Below the pieces are notes generated by a model that did no database searches, had not been told where the DNA came from, and saw only the letters and a program-made list of their open reading frames with translations. From Acetispira formosa (nom. nud.) (GTDB lineage: Bacteria; Desulfobacterota; Desulfarculia; Adiutricales; Adiutricaceae), in NCBI GenBank assembly GCA_023525915.1, contig CP026657.1, positions 3,310,001-3,374,000 on the forward strand: a stretch of DNA of 64,000 nucleotides. The letters are read 5' to 3'. The position numbers were made by a program, and so were the translations under genes. This document shows positions 7,972-16,756 of the stretch, piece by piece. The first letter of the stretch is position 1, and each line of letters starts with the position of its first letter.

Positions 7972-8982
7972 TCAATTAATGTATGAATTATAGCGGCTGA
8001 TCAGAAGATCGAAGGATTTGGAATACTTTTCCGGTGTGCCGCTGCCCCAGGTTGAGTGGGGATTCTTTTTTTCCAGGACATTTTCGATCATGGCCGCCGC
8101 CTGTGTTCTGGTTTCTTTGGCCACACTAATATAATCCTTCAGGCTGCCCATATGAAGGCTTTCCGCTTCGGCCTGTTCATCGGTGGCGACCTCTTCCAGT
8201 TTTTTTATAGCTTCACCCATGGCGCTGTACAGGGGACGGAACTCGTCGATATTCAGCGAATGGAAGTTTTCGGCGTTGAGGCCCTTTTCATCAAGGTACA
8301 CGAGGATTTTTTCCCCGGCCATCAGCACAGACAGCATTTCCGGGCGGATTTTCTGGCCCTGTTCACGCATTTCTTTCATGCTCTTTTCACGCATCACCGG
8401 TTCCATGGCGTCGATTTGATCCGTAAAAGGCGGCAGGGCCGCTTCGAACCCGGCGGAATTTGTCATGAATGTTTTATGAAGCTCAGCCGCCTTGGCGTAG
8501 TTATCGTCAATATATTCTTTATTCTGCAGGTATTCCCGCATTGTGAGCATGGCCTCCAGCATAGGGCTGAGACTGGCTTCCAGGGCGGTCGCGGCCTTAT
8601 CCAGATCGTTTTGGGGTTCGGCGGTAGAAACCCTGGCCACTTCCTCAAGAGGTTTTTTCATGTTGCTGACATGGCTGGCGACTCTGCGGAACTCGCCGGC
8701 CAGCTTTTGGCCCTTCTCATCGTCCGGTATTCGGAAGGTCTCATCGCTGCCGAACGCTTCCAAATAAGCGTTGTAAGCTTCCAGGAAATCTTTATGAAGC
8801 TCGTTGCTTAAACTGACATAGGCGTTCCACTTATCGGTTTCATCAATGGCCGGGGCATTTTTGTCGGCCGCGCCGCCGCCGGAGGCGGCTTCATTGCCTT
8901 TGTCATCGCCTGAACAGCCGCCGAGAAACAGCGCCAATGTGGCCGCGCACACCAAAAGCGGGCCGATAAAATTTCTTTTCAT
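7972..8982 (-). CDS. DUF3829 lipoprotein
   Basis: This 336-residue protein has a lipoprotein signal with lipobox LGGC (Cys23), then a low-complexity Gly/Ala/Ser linker, so it should be anchored to a membrane by lipid. The rest is helical and rich in Asp, Glu, Lys and Met. It resembles the DUF3829 (YiiG-like) family, for example in DKWNAYVSLSNELHKDF and the closing SFDLLISRYNSYIN. The function of the family is unknown. It stands alone, with the ahcY promoter region on its 5' side in divergent orientation. Confidence 0.8.
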   Translation of the reverse strand: MKRNFIGPLLVCAATLALFLGGCSGDDKGNEAASGGGAADKNAPAIDETDKWNAYVSLSNELHKDFLEAYNAYLEAFGSDETFRIPDDEKGQKLAGEFRRVASHVSNMKKPLEEVARVSTAEPQNDLDKAATALEASLSPMLEAMLTMREYLQNKEYIDDNYAKAAELHKTFMTNSAGFEAALPPFTDQIDAMEPVMREKSMKEMREQGQKIRPEMLSVLMAGEKILVYLDEKGLNAENFHSLNIDEFRPLYSAMGEAIKKLEEVATDEQAEAESLHMGSLKDYISVAKETRTQAAAMIENVLEKKNPHSTWGSGTPEKYSKSFDLLISRYNSYIN

Positions 8983-9150
8983 CGTCTCCTCCAGAAAAAC
9001 TGTTGTTGATGCGGATCAATTACAATCCATGTCGCATAGCGATATATATGGCTAGGGTAGGGGGAAAAAGTCAGGATGTCAACATGAAATAACTTCACGG
9101 GCATGCCCCCGGCTATATTGGTGAGGCAAATATACTCTCATAGCGGCCGC

Positions 9151-9180
9151 TTGAAATAGGCCTGTCCGTCATGGTATAAT
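9151..9180 (+). promoter_or_regulatory. Sigma-70-type promoter of ahcY
   Basis: TTGAAA (9151-9156) and a perfect TATAAT (9175-9180) are separated by 18 bases. Transcription would start at about 9187, just before the riboswitch at 9195. Confidence 0.8.
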
Positions 9181-9194
9181 ACCAAAATTAAATT

Positions 9195-9247
9195 GCGAGG
9201 AGTGCTGCAAGGGTTACCCTCAGGCTCGCTTTAACAACGGCACTCGC
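9195..9247 (+). promoter_or_regulatory. SAH (S-adenosylhomocysteine) riboswitch
   Basis: The segment matches the SAH riboswitch in order and pairing. P1 is gagtgc (9200-9205) with gcactc (9240-9245). The conserved ctgcaa follows P1. P2 is ggg (9211-9213) with ccc (9217-9219). The conserved caggctcg is at 9221-9228. The pseudoknot helix P4 is gcgag (9195-9199) with ctcgc (9225-9229). The aptamer lies between the promoter and the ahcY ribosome binding site (ggagg at about 9268). The class switches on SAH-clearing genes when SAH builds up, which fits the gene below. Confidence 0.92.
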
Positions 9248-9278
9248 TATTTTTTCCACTTTTATTGGAGGTAACCCA

Positions 9279-10670
9279 ATGGATTACAAAGTAGCAGACC
9301 TGTCTCTGGCTGAATGGGGCCGCAAGGAAATCAACATCGCTGAAACGGAAATGCCGGGCCTGATGGCCCTTCGCGCCAAGTACGGCGAGACCAAGCCGCT
9401 CAAGGGCGCCCGCATCGCCGGCTCCCTTCACATGACCATCCAGACCGCCGTTCTGATGGAAACACTGGTTGCCCTGGGCGCGGAACTGCGCTGGGCTTCC
9501 TGCAACATCTTCTCCACCCAGGATCACGCCGCCGCGGCCATGGTCCGCGCCGGCATCCCCACCTTCGCCTACAAGGGGGAGACGCTGGAGGAATACTGGG
9601 AATACTGCCACCGCATTTTGGATTGGCCAGCCGGTCAGGAAGCCAACATGATCCTGGACGACGGCGGCGACGCCACGCTGCTGTTGATCAAAGGCGCGGC
9701 GGCCGAGAAGGACATTCACGTTCTGGACAACCCTGACAGCGAAGAGGCCACGGTCCTGTTCGCCTCCATCAAGGGTTATCTGGCCAAAGACCCCACCTGG
9801 TATTCCAAGCGTCTCCAGCACATCAAGGGCGTGACCGAGGAAACCACCACTGGCGTTCATCGCCTCTATCACATGGCTGAATCCGGCATGCTGCCGTTCC
9901 CGGCCATCAACGTCAATGATTCAGTGACCAAATCCAAGTTCGACAACCTCTATGGCTGCCGCGAAAGTCTGGTGGACGGCATCAAGCGGGCCACTGATGT
10001 GATGGTGGCCGGTAAAGTGGCGGTCATCCTTGGCTATGGCGACGTCGGGAAGGGCTGTGCCCAGAGCCTGCGCGGCTTGGGGGCCACGGTCTGGATCACC
10101 GAGATCGATCCCATTTGCGCCCTTCAGGCCTCCATGGAAGGCTATCGGGTAGTGCGCATGGATGAGGTGGCCTCTCAGGCCGACATCTTCGTCACCACCA
10201 CCGGCAACGTCAAGGTCATCACCCATGAGCACATGAAAGCCATGCGTGATCAGGCCATTGTCTGCAACATCGGCCATTTCGACAGCGAAATTGATGTGGC
10301 TTCCCTGAAGCAGTATCAGTGGGAAAATATTAAGCCCCAGGTTGATCACATCATCTTCCCGGATGGCAAGCGCATCATCCTTCTGGCCGAAGGCCGCCTG
10401 GTCAACCTTGGCTGCGCCACCGGTCACCCCAGCTTCGTGATGAGCAACAGCTTCACCAACCAGGTGCTGGCCCAGATGGAGCTTTTCAATGACAATGGGA
10501 AGAAATACGAGAAAAAAGTGTATGTTCTGCCCAAGCATCTGGATGAGATGGTGGCCCGTCTCCACCTTGACCGCATCGGGGCCAAGTTGACCACCCTGCG
10601 TCAGGAGCAGGCCGATTACATCGGTGTGCCGGTCGAAGGGCCATACAAGGCTGATCACTATCGCTATTAA
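9279..10670 (+). CDS. ahcY: Adenosylhomocysteinase (SAH hydrolase)
   Basis: This 463-residue NAD-dependent cytosolic enzyme splits S-adenosylhomocysteine into adenosine and homocysteine, relieving product inhibition of methyltransferases. The N-terminal catalytic part shows [15 protein letters not shown] and [15 protein letters not shown]. The NAD-binding Rossmann segment is [15 protein letters not shown]. The ending KADHYRY is typical and supplies the C-terminal Lys/Tyr that reach into the neighbouring subunit. The length agrees with bacterial forms carrying the insert near residue 150. It is a single-gene unit controlled by the SAH riboswitch and ended by two hairpins. Confidence 0.98.
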   Translation: MDYKVADLSLAEWGRKEINIAETEMPGLMALRAKYGETKPLKGARIAGSLHMTIQTAVLMETLVALGAELRWASCNIFSTQDHAAAAMVRAGIPTFAYKGETLEEYWEYCHRILDWPAGQEANMILDDGGDATLLLIKGAAAEKDIHVLDNPDSEEATVLFASIKGYLAKDPTWYSKRLQHIKGVTEETTTGVHRLYHMAESGMLPFPAINVNDSVTKSKFDNLYGCRESLVDGIKRATDVMVAGKVAVILGYGDVGKGCAQSLRGLGATVWITEIDPICALQASMEGYRVVRMDEVASQADIFVTTTGNVKVITHEHMKAMRDQAIVCNIGHFDSEIDVASLKQYQWENIKPQVDHIIFPDGKRIILLAEGRLVNLGCATGHPSFVMSNSFTNQVLAQMELFNDNGKKYEKKVYVLPKHLDEMVARLHLDRIGAKLTTLRQEQADYIGVPVEGPYKADHYRY

Positions 10671-10677
10671 TTCTTCC

Positions 10678-10760
10678 GGGCCAGTCTGACGCTGACTGGC
10701 CCTCTAACCAGCGCCCGCCTCCTGTTTATGCAATGACATCAATGGGAGGCGGGCTTTTTT
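10678..10760 (+). terminator. Tandem hairpins and terminator after ahcY
   Basis: The first stem is gggccagt/actggccc (10678-10702). The second is gcccgcctcc (10713-10722) with ggaggcgggc (10744-10753), followed by seven T residues. The second is a strong Rho-independent terminator. It ends only about 20 bases before the next start codon. Confidence 0.85.
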
Positions 10761-10780
10761 ATCAGGCAGGAGGTTGTCGC

Positions 10781-11602
10781 ATGCCTTTGTTCACAGTTGA
10801 TGAACGGTGTATCCAGTGCGGGCTTTGTTCTGAACTCTGCGTGGCCCGCATCATAAAAATGAACGATGGTGAAGGACCGGAGGTTTTGCCGGAGGATGAG
10901 GAGAAGTGCATCACCTGTGGCCAGTGTGTTTCTTTTTGCCCCACCAGTGCCTGTTTCCTGGATATTCAGCCGCTGGAGGACCGCATTGAGGTGTTGCCCG
11001 AGCTTATGCCTTCGGCTGAAATAGCCGAGACTTTTTTACGTTCCCGCCGGAGTGTCCGACGCTATAAGAGTGAATCGGTGGATGAGAGCCTGGTGCATAG
11101 GATAATTGAGACCTGCCGTTATGCGCCCACCGCCTCCAACAGTCAGTTGGTGCGCTGGGTGGTGACGTCTGACCGTGAGCAAACCAAAAAGTTGGGCGGC
11201 ATGGTCGTTGATACTTTTCGGGGAATGTTGTCAATTGATATTGAGGAGAAAGTGGCGCATATGCTGGGGGCGGTGGTTCGGGCCTGGGATGCCGGCCATG
11301 ACGTTATTTTTCGAACCGCCCCGCATTTGGCCGTAGCTGTATTTGACCGGAAGCACACTTTTCAGGAAGACGCGGCCATAGCTCTGACCTATTTTGAACT
11401 AGCCGCCCACGCCAATGAAATCGGCTGTTGCTGGGCCGGTTTTTTTACCACTGCCGCCCGCCAGAGTTCCGAGATTCAAAAATTTTTGGGGGTGGGGGAA
11501 AATGAGATGATCGTAGGCGGGCAGATGTTCGGCTATCCATCCGGCTTGGGTTTGAGTCATATTTTGCCGCCGCGTAAAAAAGCCAGCCTGACCTGGATTT
11601 AA
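10781..11602 (+). CDS. Ferredoxin-nitroreductase fusion protein
   Basis: This 273-residue protein has two ferredoxin-type 4Fe-4S motifs near the N-terminus (CIQCGLCSELC and CITCGQCVSFCP). The nitroreductase domain that follows has the usual FMN-binding start (RRSVRRYKSE) and the APTASNSQ motif. It should pass electrons from a reductant through the clusters to FMN to reduce an unknown small molecule; it is cytosolic. The start at 10781 is chosen because aggagg lies 8 bases upstream. The longer frame from 10733 would translate the terminator loop. The family is frequent in strict anaerobes. It is a single gene whose 3' end leads straight into repeat R1. Confidence 0.92.
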   Translation: MPLFTVDERCIQCGLCSELCVARIIKMNDGEGPEVLPEDEEKCITCGQCVSFCPTSACFLDIQPLEDRIEVLPELMPSAEIAETFLRSRRSVRRYKSESVDESLVHRIIETCRYAPTASNSQLVRWVVTSDREQTKKLGGMVVDTFRGMLSIDIEEKVAHMLGAVVRAWDAGHDVIFRTAPHLAVAVFDRKHTFQEDAAIALTYFELAAHANEIGCCWAGFFTTAARQSSEIQKFLGVGENEMIVGGQMFGYPSGLGLSHILPPRKKASLTWI

Positions 11603-11605
11603 AGG

Positions 11606-11990
11606 ATGCGGCCCGAAGGGCCGCGCGATAAAGGACTTGGCCTAATAGGCCAACCAAAGGGTTCCACCCTCTGGACTCCGGCTGGGGGAGGGCCCACGCG
11701 GGCCCTGCCCCAGACCCCACCCGCGCCAGGGGGGCGGAGCCCCCTGGACCCCCAAGAGGTCAGGGTCAGATTCAACTTTCCTCTTCCCGCATCGCCGCAA
11801 CTCGCTTCGAGTACGAAGCTCAGACAAGCGGCGACGCTTCTTACTGCTTCGGCTTCTGGTGCTATAGGTCGTTTTACGTTGCGTCGTTACATTTTGCTAT
11901 AGGCCGCTTCATCGGCTGAGTGGTAGTTCACGTATGTTCGGCTTAAATCAGCTTCCCCTTAAAGGCCCTTTCCAGTGCTGGTTGTGCGTC
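11606..11990 (+). repeat. R1 structured repeat, copy 1
   Basis: This element is about 385 bp and starts 3-5 bases after the nitroreductase stop codon. It is a chain of hairpins. The first is gcggcccgaagggccgc (11608-11624), and ttggcctaataggccaa follows. Next come a ggagggccc/gggccctgccc stem and a ccagggggg/ccccctgg stem near 11725-11745. A conserved core stem lies near 11790-11835 (cgccgc paired with gcggcg around gcttcgagtacgaagc). A variable spacer follows, then the conserved block around ttacattttgctatagg and cgtatgttcggctt. There is no coding potential. It is alignable over its whole length with copies at 12050-12440 and 22530-22921. Confidence 0.85.
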
Positions 11991-12003
11991 TCTCTGCCGC
12001 CTA

Positions 12004-12040
12004 TCGTTTTTCAATGAGTTGCTCATTAGAAAAAAGACGA
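12004..12040. other. Central AT/hairpin junction between R1 copies 1 and 2
   Basis: The palindrome gtttttc-aatgag-ttg-ctcatt-agaaaaaagac joins the 3' ends of two R1 copies that point at each other. The whole interval 11606-12440 is therefore one very large inverted repeat between two convergent genes. The T and A tracts pair within the stem, so I do not call it a standard terminator. Confidence 0.5.
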
Positions 12041-12049
12041 CAAAGTCTC

Positions 12050-12440
12050 ACCGTTACAGCGCTGGAAAAACTATTGGAGGGGAAAAAGTATTCAGCCGAA
12101 CATACGTGAAGCCACATACATCCAATGAAGCTGCCTATAGCAAAATGTAACAGCCCAACGTGAAGAAGCCGACAGCGTTTAAAGCGGAGAGTGTATGAAG
12201 CGTCGCCGCTTGTCTGAGCTTCGTACTCGAAGCGAGTTGCGGCGATGCGGGAAAAAGAAAGTTGAAGCCGACCCAGACCTCTTGGGGGTCCAGGGGGCTC
12301 CGCCCCCCTGGCGCGGGTGGGGTCTGGGGTAGGGCCCGCGTGGGCCCTCCCCCAGCCGGAGTCCAGAGGGCGGAGCCCTTTGGTTGGCCTTTCAGGCCAA
12401 GTCTTTAATCACGCGGCCCTTCGGGCCGCATTCCTTTTGT
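12050..12440 (-). repeat. R1 structured repeat, copy 2
   Basis: This is an inverted copy of R1, beginning at gcggcccgaagggccgc (12413-12429 on the minus strand) about 12 bases after the stop codon of the ABC ATPase gene. It has the same hairpin chain, the same core stem with gcttcgagtacgaagc, and the same conserved 3' block ending ttttccagcgctgtaacggtg on the minus strand. Near 12180 the spacer differs from copy 1. Confidence 0.85.
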
Positions 12441-13424
12441 CTAATTATAAAGGAAACAAGCCACACAGTGGCCGCCGCCTTGATCGGTCAGTTTGGGTTC
12501 CTCAACCTTGCAGCGTTCCATCACCTTGGGGCAGCGGGTGGAAAAAATGCAGCCTGTCGGCGGATTGATGGGGGAAGGCACGTCACCCTCCAAAATGATG
12601 CGGTTTTTGGCCGCCTCCGGGTCCGGCACGGGTATGGCTGAGATCAAAGCCTCGGCGTAAGGATGAAGAGGGCTTTCAAAAAAAAGCTCCTTGGGCGCAA
12701 CCTCCACCATCTTGCCCAGATACAAAACCGCCACCCGGTCGGAAATGTGCCGCACCACCGACAAATCATGCGAGATGAACAGGTAGGTCAGCTTGAATTC
12801 ATCACGCAGGTCGGCCAACAGGTTCAGCACCTGGCTCTGGATGGAAACGTCCAGCGCACTGACCGGCTCATCGCACACCACGAATTCCGGCTTCATGGCC
12901 AGAACGCGGGCAATGCCCACCCTTTGCCGCTGGCCGCCGGAAAACTCATGCGGGTACTTGGCCCGCGCTTCCGGCCGCAAACCCACTTTTCGCATGATGT
13001 CGTCAATATAATCAAAGTATTCGCTTTTTTTGATCAGCCCGTGAAAGAGCGGGGCTTCACCGATTATATCGGCCACGTTCATACGCGGGTTCAGGCTGCC
13101 GTAAGGGTCTTGAAAGATGATCTGCATGTGGCGGCGCAGCCAGGCGTTGTCCGCTTTCTGCTGCTGGCCCACGTCACGCCCTTCAAAATTAACTTCACCG
13201 GCCGTGGGCTTTATCAGATGGAGAATGGTGCGGCCAATGGTGGTCTTGCCGCAGCCGGACTCGCCTACCAATCCCAGTGTCTCGCCCTTTCTGATGTTGA
13301 AGGAAACATCGTTGACCGCTTTCACATGCCCCACCACCCGTTTCAACACGCCGCGCCGGATGGGGTAATACTGTTTGAGGTTTTTCACCTCAACAAATTT
13401 TTCCCGATCGTAATTGTCAGTCAT
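12441..13424 (-). CDS. Oligopeptide/dipeptide ABC transporter ATP-binding protein (OppF/DppF type)
   Basis: This 327-residue ATPase powers peptide import from the cytosolic face of the inner membrane. It has Walker A GESGCGKTT, the signature [16 protein letters not shown], Walker B FVVCDEPVSALD and the H-loop ISHD. The C-terminal oligo_HPY domain has the Cys-rich GCIFSTRCPKVMERC, which in relatives binds an iron-sulfur cluster. I start it at MTDNYD (13424) rather than further upstream, since this ATG overlaps the stop of the previous gene by 8 bases, as expected for coupling. It is the last gene of a five-gene operon and runs into repeat R1. Confidence 0.94.
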   Translation of the reverse strand: MTDNYDREKFVEVKNLKQYYPIRRGVLKRVVGHVKAVNDVSFNIRKGETLGLVGESGCGKTTIGRTILHLIKPTAGEVNFEGRDVGQQQKADNAWLRRHMQIIFQDPYGSLNPRMNVADIIGEAPLFHGLIKKSEYFDYIDDIMRKVGLRPEARAKYPHEFSGGQRQRVGIARVLAMKPEFVVCDEPVSALDVSIQSQVLNLLADLRDEFKLTYLFISHDLSVVRHISDRVAVLYLGKMVEVAPKELFFESPLHPYAEALISAIPVPDPEAAKNRIILEGDVPSPINPPTGCIFSTRCPKVMERCKVEEPKLTDQGGGHCVACFLYN

Positions 13425-14403
13425 TCTCCGCCTTCCCCTTTCCTTCATAGAGCCAGCAACGCACCTTGTGCGTCTCCTCCACCCTGAACAGCGGCGGGGC
13501 TTCCTGGACACATTTGTCAAAACATTCCGGGCAGCGATTGTGGAATCGGCAGCCTTGGGGGAAATTCAGCGGGCTGGGCACAATGCCCGGTATGACCGGC
13601 AGACGCTCCACCGTCTCATCCATTTTGGGAATGGAGGTCAACAAGCCTATGGTGTAGGGATGGAGAGGATTTTTGAAAATGGGCGTCACCGGCGCTTCCT
13701 CAACCACCTTGGCCGCGTACATCACCGCCACCCGCTGGGCCGTCTCGGCCACTACGCCCAGCGAATGGGTGATTAGCATGACCGAGGAACCGAATTCCTG
13801 TTTCAGCCCGTTCATCAGATCCAGTATCTGGGCCTGAACTGTCACATCCAGGGCGGTGGTCGGTTCGTCGGCGATCAATAGCGACGGGTTGCAGGCCAAG
13901 GCCATGGCGATCATAATGCGCTGCCGCTGGCCGCCGGAGAACTGGTGCGGATATTCATCAATGCGCGAAACCGCGTTGGGTATGCCCACAATGCTCAGCA
14001 TTTCCACGGCCCTGGCGCGGGCGGCCTTTTTATCCATGTTTTGATGCAGCTTCAGCGGTTCGGAAATCTGGTCGCAGATAGTATAGACCGGATTGAGGCT
14101 GGTCATGGGTTCCTGAAAAATCATGGAAATGCGATTGCCGCGAATGTCGCGCATCTGGGCTTCGGTAAATTTAGTCAGGTCCTGCCCTTCCCACAGGATT
14201 TCGCCGGAGGCGATGCGGCCGGTGGGTTTCTGCAAAAGCCTCAGAACCGACAGGGCCGTGACGCTTTTGCCGCAGCCGGATTCGCCCACCACGCCCAGAG
14301 TCTCACCAGGTTCGATCGACAGGCTCACGCCGTCCACGGCCCGCACTTTACCCCTATCGGTGTCAAACACGGTATGAAGATTTTTTATTTCCAGAAGTGC
14401 CAC
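13417..14403 (-). CDS. Oligopeptide/dipeptide ABC transporter ATP-binding protein (OppD/DppD type)
   Basis: This 328-residue partner ATPase of OppF has Walker A GESGCGKS, the signature [16 protein letters not shown], Walker [13 protein letters not shown] and an oligo_HPY C-terminus with [15 protein letters not shown]. The start is GTG at 14403, seven bases after the stop of the permease gene. The two ATPases form the heterodimeric motor of the importer. Confidence 0.94.
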   Translation of the reverse strand: MALLEIKNLHTVFDTDRGKVRAVDGVSLSIEPGETLGVVGESGCGKSVTALSVLRLLQKPTGRIASGEILWEGQDLTKFTEAQMRDIRGNRISMIFQEPMTSLNPVYTICDQISEPLKLHQNMDKKAARARAVEMLSIVGIPNAVSRIDEYPHQFSGGQRQRIMIAMALACNPSLLIADEPTTALDVTVQAQILDLMNGLKQEFGSSVMLITHSLGVVAETAQRVAVMYAAKVVEEAPVTPIFKNPLHPYTIGLLTSIPKMDETVERLPVIPGIVPSPLNFPQGCRFHNRCPECFDKCVQEAPPLFRVEETHKVRCWLYEGKGKAEND

Positions 14404-14410
14404 GCGTCAC

Positions 14411-15325
14411 CTACCGTTTCTGCCGTACGTCGAGCGCGTCACGCAGACCGTCGCCGAGGAAGCTGAAGGCCAGCACCGTATACATAATGGCCAGGCCCGG
14501 AAAGACCGACCACCACCACTGTCCCTGAGCCATGAATTTCTGGCCTTCGGAGATCATCAGACCCCAGGAGGGCGTCGGAGGCTGGGCCCCGAAACCGAGA
14601 TAAGCCAGACCGGCCTCTATAGTGATAATCGCACCCATGCCCATAGTGGCCTGAACAATGATCGGAGCAATGGCGTTGGGAAGGATATGCCGGAAAATAA
14701 TCCTGTAGGAGGGCAGCCCCAGCGCGTGGGCCGCTTCCACGAATTCGCGGTTACGCAGAGAGATAAACTGACTGCGCGTCACCCGGCAGATACTGACCCA
14801 GTTGACCAGGCCAATGGCCACAAAGACGATGTAAAGGCTGGGATCGCGGAAAACAGAAACCACGGCCAGGACGAACAGGATAAAGGGAAAGGCGAAAACA
14901 ACGTTCACCAGCCAGGATATCAGGTCGTCATAAAGGCCGCCCTTGTAACCGGCAATGGCCCCCAGAGGAACGCCGATCAACAGAGTCACCAAAGTGGCGA
15001 AAATGCCGATCTGAAGCGATATACGCGCCCCGAATAAAACGCGGCTGAGGATGTCGCGGCCATAGAGGTCGGTGCCCATAAGGTGCTCAGCCGAGGGTGA
15101 GGCCAGCTTGGCCTTGACTCCCTCTGTCCAGATGAGCTGCTTGACCGGGTCATAGGGGGCCAGGGCTCCGGCGAAAATGGCGGCCAGGATGATGGTGATG
15201 GTCATCACCAGCCCCAGCATGGCCAGCTTGTTGCGCTTGAAGCGGAGCCAGGCTTCCTTGACCGGGCTTTCGCCCGCTTCAACTTTCAGGGCGGCGTGAT
15301 GGAGCGTCGATGTGTTTTCAGTCAT
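14411..15325 (-). CDS. Oligopeptide/dipeptide ABC transporter permease (OppC/DppC type)
   Basis: This 304-residue inner-membrane permease has the OppC N-terminal segment (WLRFKRNKLAMLGLVMTI), about six helices and the EAA loop (EAAHALGLPSYRIIFRHILPN). I prefer the ATG at 15325 (MTENTS), which has gaggag before it. A GTG at 15337 overlapping the upstream stop would add four residues. With the next permease it forms the channel. Confidence 0.93.
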   Translation of the reverse strand: MTENTSTLHHAALKVEAGESPVKEAWLRFKRNKLAMLGLVMTITIILAAIFAGALAPYDPVKQLIWTEGVKAKLASPSAEHLMGTDLYGRDILSRVLFGARISLQIGIFATLVTLLIGVPLGAIAGYKGGLYDDLISWLVNVVFAFPFILFVLAVVSVFRDPSLYIVFVAIGLVNWVSICRVTRSQFISLRNREFVEAAHALGLPSYRIIFRHILPNAIAPIIVQATMGMGAIITIEAGLAYLGFGAQPPTPSWGLMISEGQKFMAQGQWWWSVFPGLAIMYTVLAFSFLGDGLRDALDVRQKR

Positions 15326-15333
15326 GGCACTCC

Positions 15334-16266
15334 TCACTTGTCTTCATATTTCACGCGCGGATCAAAAAATCCGTACGAGATGTCCACCAACAAGTTGGCC
15401 AAGAGAAAGGTCATGGCCATGACGATAACCGTGCCCCTGATCATGGGGAAATCGCGGTTAATCAGGGCTTCCACGGCTAATCGGCCCACGCCCGGCCAGG
15501 CAAAGATGGTTTCTGTCAGAACCGCGCCGCTCAAAAGCTCCGAGACCTGGGTGCCGATAATGGTCACCACCGGGATCATGGCGTTTTTCAAAGCGTGTTT
15601 GAGGATGACCAGGGTTTCCTTGACGCCCTTGGCTCTGGCGGTGCGGATGTAATCCTGGCTCAGAACTTCCAGCATGCAGGAGCGGGTGAGGCGGGCGATG
15701 AGCGCGGCCGGCCGCACGCCCAAGGCCACGGCCGGGAGGAGCAGATAGCGCCAGCTGCCGTCGCCAAAGCCGATGCCCGGCACCCAGCCGAGATTGTAGG
15801 CGAACAAAAGCAGCAATAGCAAACCCACCCAGAAGACCGGCGCGCTCACCCCCAGCACAGCCAGGAACATGGCTGAATAATCGAAGATGGAGTTCGGCTT
15901 GGCCGCCGAGAGTATCCCGGCCGTGATGCCTATGGCCACAGCCAGGCACATAGCCCAGATGGTCAGGCGCATGGTGGCGGCGAAGCGGGTGGCAATGGCG
16001 CTGGCCACCTTTTCATTATTGCGGTAAGACATGCCCAGGTCGCCGCGCATAAGCTCGCCGATGAATTTGGTGTATTGCTGGGTCATGGGAAGATCAAGGC
16101 CGAGATCGTGACGAATGCGTTCAATGGTGGCCGGGTCGCCCCGCTGGCCCATCATCAGGCGGGCCGGGTCGCCCGGCACCACGGCCATTAGAATGAAGAT
16201 GACCGTCACCACCCCCCACACCACCGGAATGGTGTAAAGAAGTCTGCGAATTATGTGTGCGAACAT
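15334..16266 (-). CDS. Oligopeptide/dipeptide ABC transporter permease (OppB/DppB type)
   Basis: This 310-residue permease is of OppB type. It starts MFAHIIRRLLYTIPVVWGVV, has the PGDPARLMMGQRGDPATIERIRHDLGLD region (about 31-58), and an EAA loop YIRTARAKGVKETLVILKHALKNA. It ends FFDPRVKYEDK like other DppB proteins. About 490 bases, filled by repeat R2, separate it from the binding-protein gene. That spacing could lower permease expression relative to the binding protein. Confidence 0.94.
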   Translation of the reverse strand: MFAHIIRRLLYTIPVVWGVVTVIFILMAVVPGDPARLMMGQRGDPATIERIRHDLGLDLPMTQQYTKFIGELMRGDLGMSYRNNEKVASAIATRFAATMRLTIWAMCLAVAIGITAGILSAAKPNSIFDYSAMFLAVLGVSAPVFWVGLLLLLLFAYNLGWVPGIGFGDGSWRYLLLPAVALGVRPAALIARLTRSCMLEVLSQDYIRTARAKGVKETLVILKHALKNAMIPVVTIIGTQVSELLSGAVLTETIFAWPGVGRLAVEALINRDFPMIRGTVIVMAMTFLLANLLVDISYGFFDPRVKYEDK

Positions 16267-16296
16267 GTGGCTATCCCTTTTAGAACGGCCAGGGGC

Positions 16297-16728
16297 AAGC
16301 TTTTCAGGCCTGCCCCCGGTATAGCAGTAATTTTAAATTATGGCCCACGCCGCTCCCCATAGCGGAGGTCGAGTCCGCGAGACGGAGCGAAAGCGACTGG
16401 TTAATATGGTAAACAGGCCACCCGCCGAGCAAAAATCACACTTTTTGCTCGGCTACGTGGAACAAGTTTAGGGGAAAATGCCATAATTATTATAGCCAGC
16501 AAGCTTTTTTAGGCCTGCCCCCGGTATAGCAGTAATTCTAAATTATGGCCCACGCCGCTCCCCATAGCGGAGGTCGAGTCCGCGAGACGGAGCGAAAGCG
16601 ACTGGTTAATATGGTAAACAGGCCACCCGCCGAGCAAAAATCACACTTTTTGCTCGGCTACGTGGAACAAGTTTAGGGGAAAATGCCATAATTATTATAG
16701 CCAGCAAGCTTTTCAGGCCTGCCCCCGG
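16297..16728. repeat. R2 repeat, two tandem copies between binding protein and permease genes
   Basis: A 204-205 bp unit is present twice (16297-16500 and 16501-16705), nearly identical, followed by a third partial copy of its first 23 bases (16706-16728). Each unit holds a MITE-like core bounded by imperfect inverted ends (aattttaaattatggc and gccataattattatagcc). Inside are a conserved block gcgagacggagcgaaagcgac and a hairpin agcaaaaa-tcacac-tttttgct. The same core, diverged, is at 38657-38828. It lies within the oligopeptide operon, so it is transcribed. Confidence 0.85.
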
Positions 16729-16756
16729 CTGTGTTCGAAATGTTATTCTCTAGAGC

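Noticed and set aside
9231-10658. Long antisense frames across ahcY
   Set aside because: Same reason: they are shadows of a well-identified gene and would also destroy the riboswitch reading.
12004-12040. Bidirectional terminator at the centre of the R1 pair
   Set aside because: The T tract precedes and the A tract follows the stem on both readings, so the tracts pair with each other and do not give a terminal U-run.
11606-12641. Open frames of 60-98 codons in the R1 copies
   Set aside because: The same Pro/Gly/Arg-rich peptides appear on both strands because of the hairpins; stem conservation explains the sequence better than coding.
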